Below are positions 25,756-36,095 of a DNA stretch of 64,000 nt, piece after piece. The translations under genes were made by a program, and so were the position numbers. The stretch lies in assembly GCA_902806575.1 (NCBI GenBank), contig CADCXD010000018.1, positions 1,178,001 to 1,242,000 of the forward strand, read 5' to 3'. The notes beneath the pieces are model-generated. The model did not search any database and was not told the origin of the DNA. It saw only the letters and a list, made by a program, of their open reading frames with translations. The DNA is from Jackrogersella multiformis. Lineage: Eukaryota; Ascomycota; Sordariomycetes; Xylariales; Hypoxylaceae. Every line of letters begins with the position of its first letter. Within the stretch, counting starts at the first letter, position 1.

Positions 25756-27062
25756 AGAATCCTAACTTAATGAATCAACGGAAGAGGCAAACGCGGTACC
25801 GGATTTCGGATCAGTGGTAGGTAGTGTACTTATGAGGGTGGACTTGCCTGGCAACTCTACGATGCTGCACACAGAGGTGGAATGAAGGCATGGATCATGA
25901 CGTCTGTTTCGAGATACCATTTGCTATTCTTACCCGTTTAGACTATCAGCCGCAAGGCGAATGAATGCTATGAATTTATGATCTGAAGGATTTTAAGCCT
26001 TTGGTTGCTAACTTGTGTGTGCTTCAGATTCGCGCCTTGTTAAAGACGATGATCATGTGTGGCGTTATTATCGTCGCTGACATGTTATTCGAAACCCCTT
26101 TATGGCTTGGCGGATTCTTTGCCATCGGCCACTCTACTTGGCCCACTATATATCGTCCACTTTATGAAGTAAAAAGTCATAAATTTCGGTGTGCTTTAGT
26201 CCTTGGCGCCGTTTCTCTTAGCAGCCACAGCGAGTCGTGGCATTGGAAAATCTGTGCTGCTTTGCCTCTTGGCATGTTTGCCCACGCCGCATCGCTACCC
26301 AGAAGACGAACAAGGCTTATTCTTGGCTTTTCTTCGCGGGCTGGGCGTTCTGCCGTGGCGCCCAGCTTATGGGGCTTTAGTCATGGGCAGCCTCTCTTTC
26401 TAGGCTCTCTGCGTGCTGGTTCTCGGTTCGTCTATTGTAGCTGACGAACGAGCAATAACGAGGACTTCACCAGCTCACTGCCGGCGATATATTGCTTTCT
26501 GCTGCAGGTGACCTGCGTTGGGCAGTAGGCGAGGCTACGAGACATTATTAAGGCGGCGACGGCAGCGTGAGATTCTCTAACCCCCCGGACAGGAAATTAA
26601 ACTACGAGATCTCAGTCTACATCCCACCCAAGACCTTGGCAAAGTTTGGCGGAGGTCCTTTTATAAGGCATTACCACCGTTATTGGCCTGCTCGCTTTCT
26701 CGGCGCGGACCGATCAGGATGGAACGAGCTGTTTGCTTTCTCGCGCATAGTCGAGGCCGCCGCCTTTCTTCTTTGATGGGTTTCCTCCCCCGTCGATCCT
26801 TTCTCACGCTTTTTTAATTCTTCGGCCTTGTCTGTCCGCCTGTAATTTGCCCACCTTATATTCCCTTTTTAATCTCTAATAGATTACTTTTGCTTTGGCG
26901 CTTTGCTAGCTAAGCGGATCTGATCGAACAAGCTCGGTTACGCCTGGAGAAGGAAGCATTGTCGACGTCCGGTCACACGCAACGCAACGTAACGCAACGC
27001 AACGCCCGCACCGCACCGTACCGCATCGGGAGGTCTCGCGTATAGATAGCGAACGGACAGCG
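25756..27062. other. Spacer with a 5-bp tandem repeat
   Basis: An open frame of 147 codons at 26001-26444 has no recognisable features and I do not call it. A CGCAA-type 5-bp tandem repeat lies at about 26979-27008, directly upstream of the next gene. Confidence 0.5.
26979..27008 (+). repeat. 5-bp CGCAA tandem repeat
   Basis: About five copies of CGCAA with one variant copy (CGTAA) lie some 60 bp upstream of the start codon of the four-TM protein gene. They are followed by a degenerate CGCAC-like tail. Confidence 0.8.
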
Positions 27063-27896
27063 ATGGATCCTCAGCGACGATCACCGGCAGTCAGCAGCCG
27101 ATCCTGGCAGATTGCCAAAATCGTGCTGCAGTGCACGTCGGTGGCGTGCTGCGCCATCCTGATCGGGCTCTCCGGGGCGCGGGCGTGGGACGGGAACTCG
27201 GGGATCGGGATCCTGACGGCGCCCATCGCGGCGGTGGCCACGGCGTGGACGCTGGCCGAGCTGCTCACCCTGTGCGTGCGGCGGCGGAGCGCGCCCGGCA
27301 GGGGCATCCACCCGGGGGCCCACGTGGGCATGCAGCTGGTGATCTTCCTGGCGCTGATCCTGGCGCTGTTCTACAGCTGCGTGCTGTGGCGCAGCGTGCA
27401 GCGCAGCACCGTGCCGTGCAACGAGTGGCCGCGCGACCCGCGCGACCCGGACTGGGCCACGCTGAACGAGACCGGCGCCATGCCCGACGACGACGGCGAC
27501 GGCGAGGCCGACGGGAGGTACCTCTCCGTCTCGTCGTACTACTGCCCCGAGAGCTACACGCTGCTCGTCAACGACCCGTCGTACCGCTCGTCCGTGCAGG
27601 CCATCGTCGCGTTCTGCGTCATACTATGGTAGGTCTTTGTCTTCTCTTGTCTCTCTTTCTTTCCCCTCGCGCGTGGGTTGGGGATGGTTGCTAACGACGA
27701 GGGATACAGGGCGATACATTTTTCGCTGTTCGTGCGCGCGTGCGTCGAGACCCAGCGGAGGAATAGCGATGATACGGTCGTGGTGGTGTATCCGCCGCAG
27801 CAGCTGCCACATTATTGGGAGAGGTATCCCCGTAGTGGTGGTGATCAGCAGGAAGCGTCAAGGGCGGCTCCGGCGAAGGAGACGCATTACGTATGA
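27063..27896 (+). CDS. Four-transmembrane protein, MARVEL-like
   Basis: Two exons, 27063-27628 and 27710-27896, are joined across an 81-nt intron (GTAGGT...ATACAG) and encode 250 residues. Four hydrophobic segments are visible: IVLQCTSVACCAILIGL, ILTAPIAAVATAWTLAEL, LVIFLALILALFYSCVLW, and AIVAFCVILWAIHFSLFVRA across the splice junction. The long loop between segments 3 and 4 contains Asp-rich sequence (DDDGDGEAD) and Cys pairs. Layout and size resemble fungal MARVEL-domain membrane proteins, but no diagnostic motif settles this. Exon 1 is unusually GC-rich at third codon positions, which leaves long open frames in other frames and on the other strand; those are treated as shadows. The cytosolic C-terminus is polar and ends KETHYV. 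Confidence 0.8.
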
Positions 27897-29108
27897 GACC
27901 GAATATATCACTGCCTTATCGAACCAGATACCCCCTTTATTTCTTCACGATCAGCGGCAGAATACGATACCATACGAGTATTATCGAGCCCCTATACCTA
28001 TGCTTGGCCACCTTGCTACGAAAACCTTTATTATAGCTTATTGGAGAGCAAAGACCAAGTCTACACTGGGTGGTTGGAGATTTTATACCCTACTATGTTT
28101 ATGATATTATGATTTGGATCAGCCATGCCTGTCTTGGGAACGCTTGTGGACGACAGGATGGCAATGGCTAGGCGAGACCTCCGGCGGGTTAGGTATGCTT
28201 TAGGCTCCCTTCGCGAGCGGCAGACTGGGAGGTAAATTGCGATATTAAAAGCGACCTAATATTGTCTATATTACCCGTAATAAAATTATGTTCTATCGAG
28301 TTATCTTTTGCTCAACGATCGAGCGAGCGAGTGCGTACCTACCTAGGTAGGTATGCAAGGGGTAAGGTGGGAAAGGGGGGAATACCTGTGTCAAGTCCGG
28401 GCATGGTTAATAGGGGGCATTTATTGCATTCATTGAGACTCGTAATTTTGTCTTTCTTTTTCATGTACCTTTTGTTCTGTCCGGATTTTCTCCTTGTCGT
28501 CATGTTCTTAAACTCTTCCCGTCTTTTATCACACTTTCTAAATAGCTTCATTCCTTTTCTGCGTAATTTGATCTTTAAGATCTTGTCAGCTTCAAGCTTC
28601 TCAAGATGCAGGTACGCCCATTTATGATGTATAATTCTAGTGAAGTATGATACTAACTAGGTATTTAAAGCCACGAATCTCTTGAGTACCTACCTAGGTA
28701 CCTAAGGTATCTGAGTAGGTATGTAGTCAGTTACCGGATTTGAGGTTCCAGGTCATACATTCTACAACAGATAAGTAGTGAATCACGGCTTATGTAATCA
28801 GAACAAAGGGTCTTAAGGCTAGAGCTTACATAAGCCAAGCTGTAGGTACCTCCTATCGATATAATTTTGGTCATGGTGGGGGCGGGGTTAGTCAGTTTCT
28901 GCTAGGTACCCTGTCTGAGGTACGTAGTTATCGACTGACTTTCACGAGAATCTGTAAAGGCAGCTCCAACATATCGATATCAATACACACTTGGCTTGAA
29001 CAAGTTCCGGTCTATCGTATTCTGGACAACCTTTATATATTCGCCACCTATTTTTCTAAAGTACGACACATAAACAGCTTGTTATTGTAGAAACCAGACC
29101 GAGTCAAG
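27897..29108. other. Spacer upstream of the GMF gene
   Basis: No gene is supported. TAGGTACC-type motifs cluster at 28335-28350 and 28685-28720. The ATGCAG|GTACG string near 28605 looks like a fungal ubiquitin gene start, but no ubiquitin sequence follows. Confidence 0.55.
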
Positions 29109-29733
29109 ATGGTAAAGCCTAACGGAACTAATTATTCTAGAATTCCCTTTACTAACCACCGACTAGAGCTCCGAGGCAAGACTCTACACCTTCTCCCAGG
29201 AAACTAAAGACCATCTACGAAAGTTCCGCTTAACCACATCGAGAGCTAGTGGACCGCAAGCTGTTATTTGTATGTATGTCGACATATATCCTCCATCTGC
29301 TCGAGGGTTTGGTACCCGTACCTAATATATACAAATCCGAATAGATTACATCGATAAGAAGACGCACGAGATCAAGCAAGATGATGATAAAATAGTATAT
29401 AAATCTCTTGACGAGGTCGCCGACGAGCTGCCAGATAACTCGCCACGCTACATCCTATTGAGCTACCCGCTAACTCTTGTATTCTTGCCTATCCTTGACA
29501 AACAAGTCACCTGAAAGGCTCAAGACGTGCTGATTTTGTTGCAGCCATCCGGCCGCCTCTCCGTGCCCTATGTCCTCCTATATTACCTCCCCAGCACGTG
29601 TAACGCAGAGAGCCGCATGACGTATGCGAGCGCCAAGGAGTTGATGAGGAATACGGCTGAGGTTGGCAAGGTTATTGATATCGAGAGTGCTGAGGATTTG
29701 GAAGACATCCCGAAGAAGTTGGGCGTCGAATAG
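29109..29733 (+). CDS. Glia maturation factor (ADF-homology, Arp2/3 debranching)
   Basis: Four exons, 29109-29111, 29167-29269, 29345-29478 and 29545-29733, encode 142 residues, the usual length of GMF in fungi and animals. The first coding exon is the ATG alone, followed by a 55-nt intron (GTAAAG...GACTAG); the protein then reads SSEARLYTFSQETKDHLRKF. The ADF-H fold continues with IDKKTHEIKQDDDKIVYKSL, DELPDNSPRYILLSYPLTL, GRLSVPYVLLYYLPSTCNAE and the C-terminal helix KELMRNTAEVGKVIDIE. GMF proteins (yeast Aim7, fission yeast Gmf1) bind Arp2/3 complex rather than actin and promote debranching of actin networks, for example at endocytic patches. The gene is convergent with NBP35, about 100 bp away. 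Confidence 0.95.
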
Positions 29734-29833
29734 GCTGCCTCTGACATGGCGCCAGGGGGTTGGTAGGGCTTCAAGAGATCTTTTCTCTGCTAGATGAAGC
29801 GATATTACCATAGCTTTATTTGCTACTTCTTTT

Positions 29834-30862
29834 TCAGTCGTCGGGTATTACTTGACGCGAATCGAGACCTATCTCATGCGCAACGCCTCTGACGACGCTC
29901 TTGAGTGCTTTGCATGCCGGACTATCGGGGTAAGCGTCGAAGAAGCTCTCTCCGTAGTCGCATGCCATCCCTATTCTCGGGTCTAGCGGTACCTCGCCTA
30001 AGAATGGGATGTCCATCTCCTTTGCCAAAGCCGCGCCCCCTCCCGTAGTAGCTTTGAAGATCTGACTCTCGTGCGTGCAATTTGGACACACAAAGCCACT
30101 CATATTCTCTACCAGACCCAGCACTCGTATTCCTGCCTTCTTGCAGAAATCGATTTCTTTTCTTACATCGAGTAGTGCTACCTCCTGCGGCGTGGTGACC
30201 ATCACGGCACCGTCGATACCGCTCTCTTTTAAAAAGCTGTTAACGCTCAAATGCTCATCGCTCGTGCCCGGCGGTGTATCGACTAGCAGGAAGTCCATGT
30301 TGCCCCACTCCACCTCTTTTAGGAACTGCTTGATCAGGCCATTCTTCTTCGGACCACGCCATATGACCGCATCGTCACGATTTGGAAGCATGAACTGTAT
30401 GCTCATGACACCGAGGTTGTCGGCGACCCAGACGGGCGACCAGCCAGTGTTGCTGATATGTATCGTCTCGGACTCGACGCCCATCATCTTGGGTATGCTG
30501 GGCCCGCAGATATCGGTGTCCATGATGCCGACGGTCATGTCGTCGTTAGTGGCGAAGGCGTGCGCCAGAAGGCTCGTGAACGTGCTCTTCCCCACGCCGC
30601 CCTTCCCGGACAGCACGAGGATTTTGTGCTTGACTCCCGACAGGCGCTCCGAGATCAGCGGTATGTCCGGGTCGGGACCCTTGGGCGCCGAGGCGCATAT
30701 CGCCTGGTTCGGACACCCGGCGCACGAATCGGCCTTGCCCGCGCTTTCGGATTCTGGCCCCGGGCAGTGCTCGGGCTCGGGGGCGACGAGCTGCGGGCGC
30801 GCCTTGAGTGGGTTGTCGAGGACGTCTTGGACGGGCTCGGGCTCTTCCAGCGAGGGCGCCAT
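29834..30862 (-). CDS. nbp35: Cytosolic Fe-S cluster assembly factor NBP35
   Basis: This is a single exon of 342 residues. The N-terminal four-cysteine motif CX13CX2CX5C is exact at C33, C47, C50 and C56, which distinguishes NBP35 from its partner CFD1. The deviant Walker A GKGGVGKST is at 86-94. Mrp-family signatures follow: GIMDTDICGPSIPKMMG, IWRGPKKNGLIKQFL and DFLLVDTPPGTSDEHL. The C-terminal CxxC appears as FVCPNC, which in the family bridges a labile 4Fe-4S cluster in the NBP35-CFD1 scaffold. It builds Fe-S clusters in the cytosol for nuclear and cytosolic apoproteins. The start codon is the first in frame and keeps the full N-terminal domain. It is divergent from the HDAC gene, sharing a 0.87-kb promoter region. 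Confidence 0.97.
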   Translation of the reverse strand: MAPSLEEPEPVQDVLDNPLKARPQLVAPEPEHCPGPESESAGKADSCAGCPNQAICASAPKGPDPDIPLISERLSGVKHKILVLSGKGGVGKSTFTSLLAHAFATNDDMTVGIMDTDICGPSIPKMMGVESETIHISNTGWSPVWVADNLGVMSIQFMLPNRDDAVIWRGPKKNGLIKQFLKEVEWGNMDFLLVDTPPGTSDEHLSVNSFLKESGIDGAVMVTTPQEVALLDVRKEIDFCKKAGIRVLGLVENMSGFVCPNCTHESQIFKATTGGGAALAKEMDIPFLGEVPLDPRIGMACDYGESFFDAYPDSPACKALKSVVRGVAHEIGLDSRQVIPDD

Positions 30863-31730
30863 TGTTTAATATTATTCGAGGCTCAATATCGGACGGTCGT
30901 GTACTCGAGAACGGGTTCCGGTGTTTTTAACTGAGAAGCGTGTTGGAATATTGGAAGGTTGCTAGTTGTCTAGGAAGCACGTGGTGGATGTCTTGCTTAG
31001 AAATCGGAAAGAAACTAAGGCGATTGATGCATATACAAATTGCGGATAGAAAGGTGTAGAGCGCTATCGATAGTGACGTCTTGGTGCGCTTTCGGATGTC
31101 ACTTGGTGGGGCAAATGGATATCTGCAGAAACGCCACCCTTTGTTACGTGCATGTTGTTAGGTATTGTACGTAAACGTGCATTGGGGTCCCTTTCCTTTA
31201 AGCGGAATCGTTAAAACATAGCAATTGATATAACAATCATATTGTAAATTTCAAAATTTTGATAATCGTTATATATGTCGATGAACATTTTTATTAGGTA
31301 ATAAGTGATACATATCTCGAGTGCTTGAGTTAGGTAATGATGTAAACATTGATGTAAACATTGATGTAAACATTGATGTAAACATTGATATAAATTGTGT
31401 ATCTATGTATAGGTAATATTTACGTCAGAGTAGAGGGGCAGAGGGGTAAGAGCGATTATCATGTTGCTGGTGAGACCCTCCTAGTAAAGTACCTAGGTAT
31501 GCACGTGATTTATGATCGTCAACTAGTAGTCAACACGCGACGCGCCCCGATCTGTTTGACGCAACCATTAGAAGTTAGAACATACAACACTCAACGACAC
31601 ATCAACGATTTTTTTTAGCGACGACGACATAACGATTCGCGCCGGCAAAGATAATCATACTCCCTTATATACACGCATATGCAACCACCATAACTCGCTT
31701 ATCGATCGATAGCTTAGTTTCTAGATTTTT
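30863..31730. promoter_or_regulatory. Divergent promoter region of NBP35 and HOS3-type HDAC
   Basis: The two start codons face away from each other across 868 bp. The region is AT-rich in its middle part and contains four tandem forkhead-like sites at 31339-31386. A poly-T run (31611-31617) lies near the HDAC side. Regulatory function is inferred from position only. Confidence 0.6.
31339..31386 (+). repeat. 12-bp tandem GATGTAAACATT repeat, four copies
   Basis: Four exact copies of GATGTAAACATT lie head to tail, followed by a degraded fifth (GATATAAATTG). Each copy contains GTAAACA, the core recognition sequence of forkhead-family transcription factors. The array is about 345 bp upstream of the HDAC start and 477 bp upstream of the NBP35 start. 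Confidence 0.9.
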
Positions 31731-34700
31731 ATGAATGAAGAGATTGGAATCATGGCTTCTCCAAACGATCGCAGTCGAGCTCGACCGGGGCTCGAAGAAT
31801 CGAAGACCAACCTCACTGAGGATTACGAACTTCTTCGTTCGTTGAATAAACTCTCTCTTTCTACCCCCCCTGCCATTTCTTCAACCAGACGACTCTCCAC
31901 CTCGCCTAATCCTAGTACGAATCCTCAACGAGCACCTTCAAGATTTTCTTCCGCCTCCCCTAGTAATAGAGCAACTTCTCGCAGTCCACTTAGTAGATCT
32001 ACTCCCACTTCCAACGGATTTGAGTTTCTATCACGATCTACAACGCCATCATTACTACGGAAAACCTCGATGAACTCATTGCATTCTTCTAGCGGAATTG
32101 CACCATATCGTACGCCCTCCCGCCGCAGTAGCTCTAATAACCTCCTCTCCGCATATAACTCCAATTCTCCTTTGAACGATTCAAACTACATGATGGAAGA
32201 ATTCAAGGAGAAACCGGCTCCTACCGCTGCCTCGGTGGCAAGTACATATCTACAGAAAGAATTCGAACTCCTCCACGATAACACTACAGATTACCCGACA
32301 GAGACTATAGTCATTCTACATGATGCTTGCTACGGGCACCGATTCTCGAGGTCTCTTTCGGCCAAGGCAAACATAAGCGACATCGTAGAACGCCCCGAGA
32401 GGATCCAGGCCAGCGTCCTTGGTTTATCAATGGCCTATATCCGACTTGGAGAGCGACACTCTGATGGACGACATCCTATTTACCCTCAACTCGACCCTAC
32501 ATCGCTCCCTAGTATCCCATTTCGTATTCGCAAGACTCAACGTACCGTTGCACTACATTCTACGACCGTGACCAACGTCCACGGAACGAAGTGGATGGAA
32601 GAGTTGAAGGTTATGTGTGACTCTGCCGAAGGAAAACTCGCCCTCAACCAGGATGAGTTACAAAGACCTGAGATGAATCGGGGCCAAACAGCTCCTCCGA
32701 AGGACCTCCATACGGGAGACCTATATCTGTGTTCGGAATCCATAAACGCTTTTGAAGGAGCGCTTGGTGCTGTTTGCGACGCCGTCGATGAAGTTTTCAA
32801 CGAATCTTCTCATAAGCGCGCCTTTGTCGCAGTTCGTCCCCCGGGTCATCATTGCTCTGCATCCTACCCATCGGGATTCTGCTGGGTCAATAATGTGCAT
32901 GTCGGTATTATGCACGGTTTCCTACATCATGGGCTCACGCATGCGGCAATCATTGATTTCGACCTGCATCACGGCGATGGATCTCAAGCTATTGCGTGGG
33001 ACCATAACAAGCGCAGCCGTTCATCCCCCAGAAATGCGGCATGGAAGAAAACCTCCATTGGATATTTCAGCATGCACGATATCAAGTCGTACCCCTGCGA
33101 GTCCGGCGGGGACGAGAAGATTAGGGATGCTAGCGTTTGCCTTGATAATGCGTATGGACAATCCATTTGGAACATTCACTTGCAGGAATGGAAATCTGTC
33201 GTGGAGTTTTGGACCCTATATCAGTCTAAATACTCAATCCTCTTCGAAAAAGTTCGAAATTATCTACGTACGCAGACTGAACGATATCGCGCGTCTGGTC
33301 AGGAGCCAAAGGCCGCTATCTTTCTATCCGCCGGTTTTGATGCGAGTGAATGGGAAAGCGAAGGGATGCAGCGCCACGGGATCAACGTCCCGACCGAGTT
33401 CTATGCCCGCCTTACTCGAGATGTGGTCAAACTCGCCTCCGAAGAAGGACTCAGTGTCGACGGTCGAATCGTTAGCGTCCTCGAGGGCGGCTATAGCGAT
33501 CGTGCCCTATCTTCGGGTGTATTGAGCCATCTGAGCGGTTTGGCTGGCAATGAACCTATACCGCCGAAGGACGAGCCTAATGGACTAGGCTACGATATGA
33601 GCGGTAGGGTTACCTCGGTCAGTCGACGGAACACCTTGACTGGGAACGACATGAAGTTTAAGCAACCAGGATTTCCGTATAACCCGAGTTGGTGGTCTAC
33701 TTATGAGCTGGACCAGCTTGATGCCACCTTGACCGCACAACCTTCCGAGCAGCCCAGAAAACCCCGAGGCTTCACACCTGGAAATTATTCCACTCCGACG
33801 CAATCGTCATATGCAAAGGCGGTCGACCCTACTAAAGTTCGCCGGACCGTGTCAGGATTTGCGTCCTCTCAAACGTTGATTTCCCGTCCCCCGAGTCCCC
33901 CGCCTCCTGACGTTCCCTGGACTGTAGCTTCTCACGAGTTGAGCAAGTTACTCATACCGACCGACCGTCAGATAAGTAGTTTCAGGACCGAAGAGCTCTA
34001 TGTAGCGGCAACAAAAACCAAGCGTGACCGCCAATCTCTTCCCCAGAACGGTTCAGCCAACGACGAGGCGGCCTCAAATGCAGCCGCCCCTAGTGCCCCT
34101 ATAAGGAAGTCTTTACGGGAGAGAAAACCAGTCAGTTATTCCGAGCTTAGTGATCCTGTATCGCGTAGGAGGACGGTTGGAGGCCCAACTGTTCTCGCCG
34201 CGGAGAAGGTAAACTCCACCTCGACATTTGTTGAACAAGCATCTAACGGTAATCTTCAGGCATCCGCTAGAGGAATTCCAGTACAAAACGTTCCGGGCCC
34301 GATTCAGCAGTTCGGTAGTACAACTTCGCTCACAGCCAATGGGCAAGCTGGTGCGATACCAAGACCCAGCACTTCGCAAAGCGTACGCCCTGAGTCTTCT
34401 ATGAGTGTTCGAACTCAAGCGTCCACTACGCTGAATGTCAAGAAGACTCGGCCAGCGGGGCCTACTAAAAAGGAAGGCTCTCGAGCACCAAGGAAGCCTC
34501 GGACCATAGCTCCCAAGACCGAGGATACATCTGTACCTCTGAATAAAGAAACTGCCCCTGGTCCATCCGGAGAGCCAGCCCCAACTGATTCGAACATGGG
34601 CAATGGCGCGAAAAAAATCATGTTCAAGGTGCTGACGAAGGAGAAGAAGGAGGCAACCCAGAAAACAGAAGCTGAGATGATGGCAATAGAGAATAAACTT

Positions 34701-35249
34701 ACAGCCGTACCCTCCACACAAGTTACGGCCGCACAGAAGGACGAGAGGAGCACAAATTATCATGCCGAACCCGAATCAATCTTGCCTACAGGGATAACTG
34801 GTTACCCTCGACCACAGCTGCCCGAAGTTGAGCGGTTCGGCTCAACGAAAGTGCCAACGATCTTAGCACCCGTTGAATCCAACCACATACAGCCCCCTTC
34901 AAGTTCTCCAGTACAGCCTACTACACCGGCTCTGAAGAACAAGGAAGTCTTCATGCAATACCAGCCCTGTGGCTCATCGCCAACCGCTCCTCCGACTTTG
35001 CGGCCTCTCCAGATCCTTGAGCCTAATACCAACACACCTGCTCAAAACGGCGGAAATTTGCATCCTATCTTCGGTGCATCATCGGTCCCTACGAGTCCAT
35101 CTCGAAAAGGCGGCCATGAATTCACGCCTACGTCTAGCATACCTTTTGCGCCACGGCCAACCCAAGAGCCTCGCCCAACTTCAGAAGACAACGTTTCAGT
35201 TCTGGTAACGCCTAAACGCAAGGCAGAGATTGGAGATAATAGGGCCTAG
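31731..35249 (+). CDS. HOS3-type histone deacetylase
   Basis: This is a single exon of 1172 residues. The first ~175 residues are Ser/Thr/Pro-rich. The deacetylase domain spans roughly 190-605, with VILHDACYGHRFS, RPPGHHCSASYPSGFCWVNN (about 368-387, the catalytic His pair), IIDFDLHHGDGSQ (about 406-418, zinc ligands), FLSAGFDASEWE (about 532) and VLEGGYSDRAL. Insertions within the catalytic domain and the long disordered basic tail of about 560 residues fit the HOS3 subgroup (HosB in Aspergillus) rather than RPD3 or HDA1 types. The enzyme should remove acetyl groups from histones or other proteins. The second in-frame ATG at 31752 (MASPNDRS) has the better context (ATCATGG) and may be the true start, which would shorten the protein by seven residues. 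Confidence 0.93.
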   Translation: MNEEIGIMASPNDRSRARPGLEESKTNLTEDYELLRSLNKLSLSTPPAISSTRRLSTSPNPSTNPQRAPSRFSSASPSNRATSRSPLSRSTPTSNGFEFLSRSTTPSLLRKTSMNSLHSSSGIAPYRTPSRRSSSNNLLSAYNSNSPLNDSNYMMEEFKEKPAPTAASVASTYLQKEFELLHDNTTDYPTETIVILHDACYGHRFSRSLSAKANISDIVERPERIQASVLGLSMAYIRLGERHSDGRHPIYPQLDPTSLPSIPFRIRKTQRTVALHSTTVTNVHGTKWMEELKVMCDSAEGKLALNQDELQRPEMNRGQTAPPKDLHTGDLYLCSESINAFEGALGAVCDAVDEVFNESSHKRAFVAVRPPGHHCSASYPSGFCWVNNVHVGIMHGFLHHGLTHAAIIDFDLHHGDGSQAIAWDHNKRSRSSPRNAAWKKTSIGYFSMHDIKSYPCESGGDEKIRDASVCLDNAYGQSIWNIHLQEWKSVVEFWTLYQSKYSILFEKVRNYLRTQTERYRASGQEPKAAIFLSAGFDASEWESEGMQRHGINVPTEFYARLTRDVVKLASEEGLSVDGRIVSVLEGGYSDRALSSGVLSHLSGLAGNEPIPPKDEPNGLGYDMSGRVTSVSRRNTLTGNDMKFKQPGFPYNPSWWSTYELDQLDATLTAQPSEQPRKPRGFTPGNYSTPTQSSYAKAVDPTKVRRTVSGFASSQTLISRPPSPPPPDVPWTVASHELSKLLIPTDRQISSFRTEELYVAATKTKRDRQSLPQNGSANDEAASNAAAPSAPIRKSLRERKPVSYSELSDPVSRRRTVGGPTVLAAEKVNSTSTFVEQASNGNLQASARGIPVQNVPGPIQQFGSTTSLTANGQAGAIPRPSTSQSVRPESSMSVRTQASTTLNVKKTRPAGPTKKEGSRAPRKPRTIAPKTEDTSVPLNKETAPGPSGEPAPTDSNMGNGAKKIMFKVLTKEKKEATQKTEAEMMAIENKLTAVPSTQVTAAQKDERSTNYHAEPESILPTGITGYPRPQLPEVERFGSTKVPTILAPVESNHIQPPSSSPVQPTTPALKNKEVFMQYQPCGSSPTAPPTLRPLQILEPNTNTPAQNGGNLHPIFGASSVPTSPSRKGGHEFTPTSSIPFAPRPTQEPRPTSEDNVSVLVTPKRKAEIGDNRA

Positions 35250-36095
35250 GGGGCACCTAAGAAACTCTGCAACTCTAAGGATATATACCGTAAGACTAAA
35301 AGCGAGTGATTCTGTCAACAATGGATGTTCAACTCTTCTGTTGAACTTCTAAGAAATGCCGATTTGGTAAGGCATTTACAAGAGACGTTCATGTTGAAAG
35401 AGGATAGGAGATGGGAGGTACTCTGGAGAGGCTACCTGGTAACCTTGCCGCCGGACGGTTGGTTTTTTTCGGCGAGGTTTGGTCGCCCTGTTTTACTACT
35501 ATTAGATACCCTTTTCTTAAACCAAGGCTTGGCCCGTTGAGGATAAACAATGTTTCTATTGTATGCCTCATGTTCCGCGTGCGCATCATTATCATCATTT
35601 TTATCGGGATATTGAAGGCATTGGACTGATTGGTACGGAGGATAGTTAATAAACAGTCAAGCATGCGTCCTAAATTTGGGAGATCTACTGCATAGAAACT
35701 TGGTTGTGACCATGGATAATGCCTCTACGATTATGGTAGATCTCAACGTAGTAATGAACAGTCCTTCTAGTAAATCAACCCTCGACTCGCGAGCGATAGA
35801 TGAATCGTTAAGACTTCTCAAATCGCAAGAGCAAATCACTACTCAAACTCCTCACGAACGTGCCTAATATAATTATTCGTAGGTTTAGTACTTCACTTCT
35901 CTAGCCGGTACGTATAAGCCATGTCATAGAGCTGTGAATTCCAAAATGCAATTGCTGTACGCCTGGTTATCCCACCCCTGAACTATTACTATTATCTACC
36001 TCTCCTATTTACTATTGCTCCCAAATGGTATCTAACGTGCCAAGAAACGAATACGAATAGTTCCCGCCGCCGGTCCGACCGCTACCTTTTTTCGA
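35250..36095. other. Spacer between convergent HDAC and homeobox genes
   Basis: This holds the 3' regions of two convergent genes. A 51-codon open frame beginning at 35712 on the plus strand (MDNASTIMVDL...) is somewhat protein-like but has no supporting signal, and I do not call it a gene. Confidence 0.5.

Noticed and set aside
26001..26444. 147-codon plus-strand frame downstream of Arb1
   Set aside because: No domain, no splice signals; composition changes along its length and is not protein-like.
27131..27694. 187-codon alternative frame within the four-TM protein gene
   Set aside because: It is a GC-driven shadow with Arg/Gly/Ala-rich sequence and no membrane pattern; the main frame has four TM segments and a proper splice.
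28605..28620. ATGCAG followed by GTACG, resembling the start of fungal ubiquitin genes with an early intron
   Set aside because: No ubiquitin-like sequence follows in the next 500 bp, and the next gene is GMF with its own ATG exon.
30075..30869. 264-codon plus-strand frame over NBP35
   Set aside because: It is antisense to a gene with clear family motifs; the Ser/Pro-rich product has no domain.
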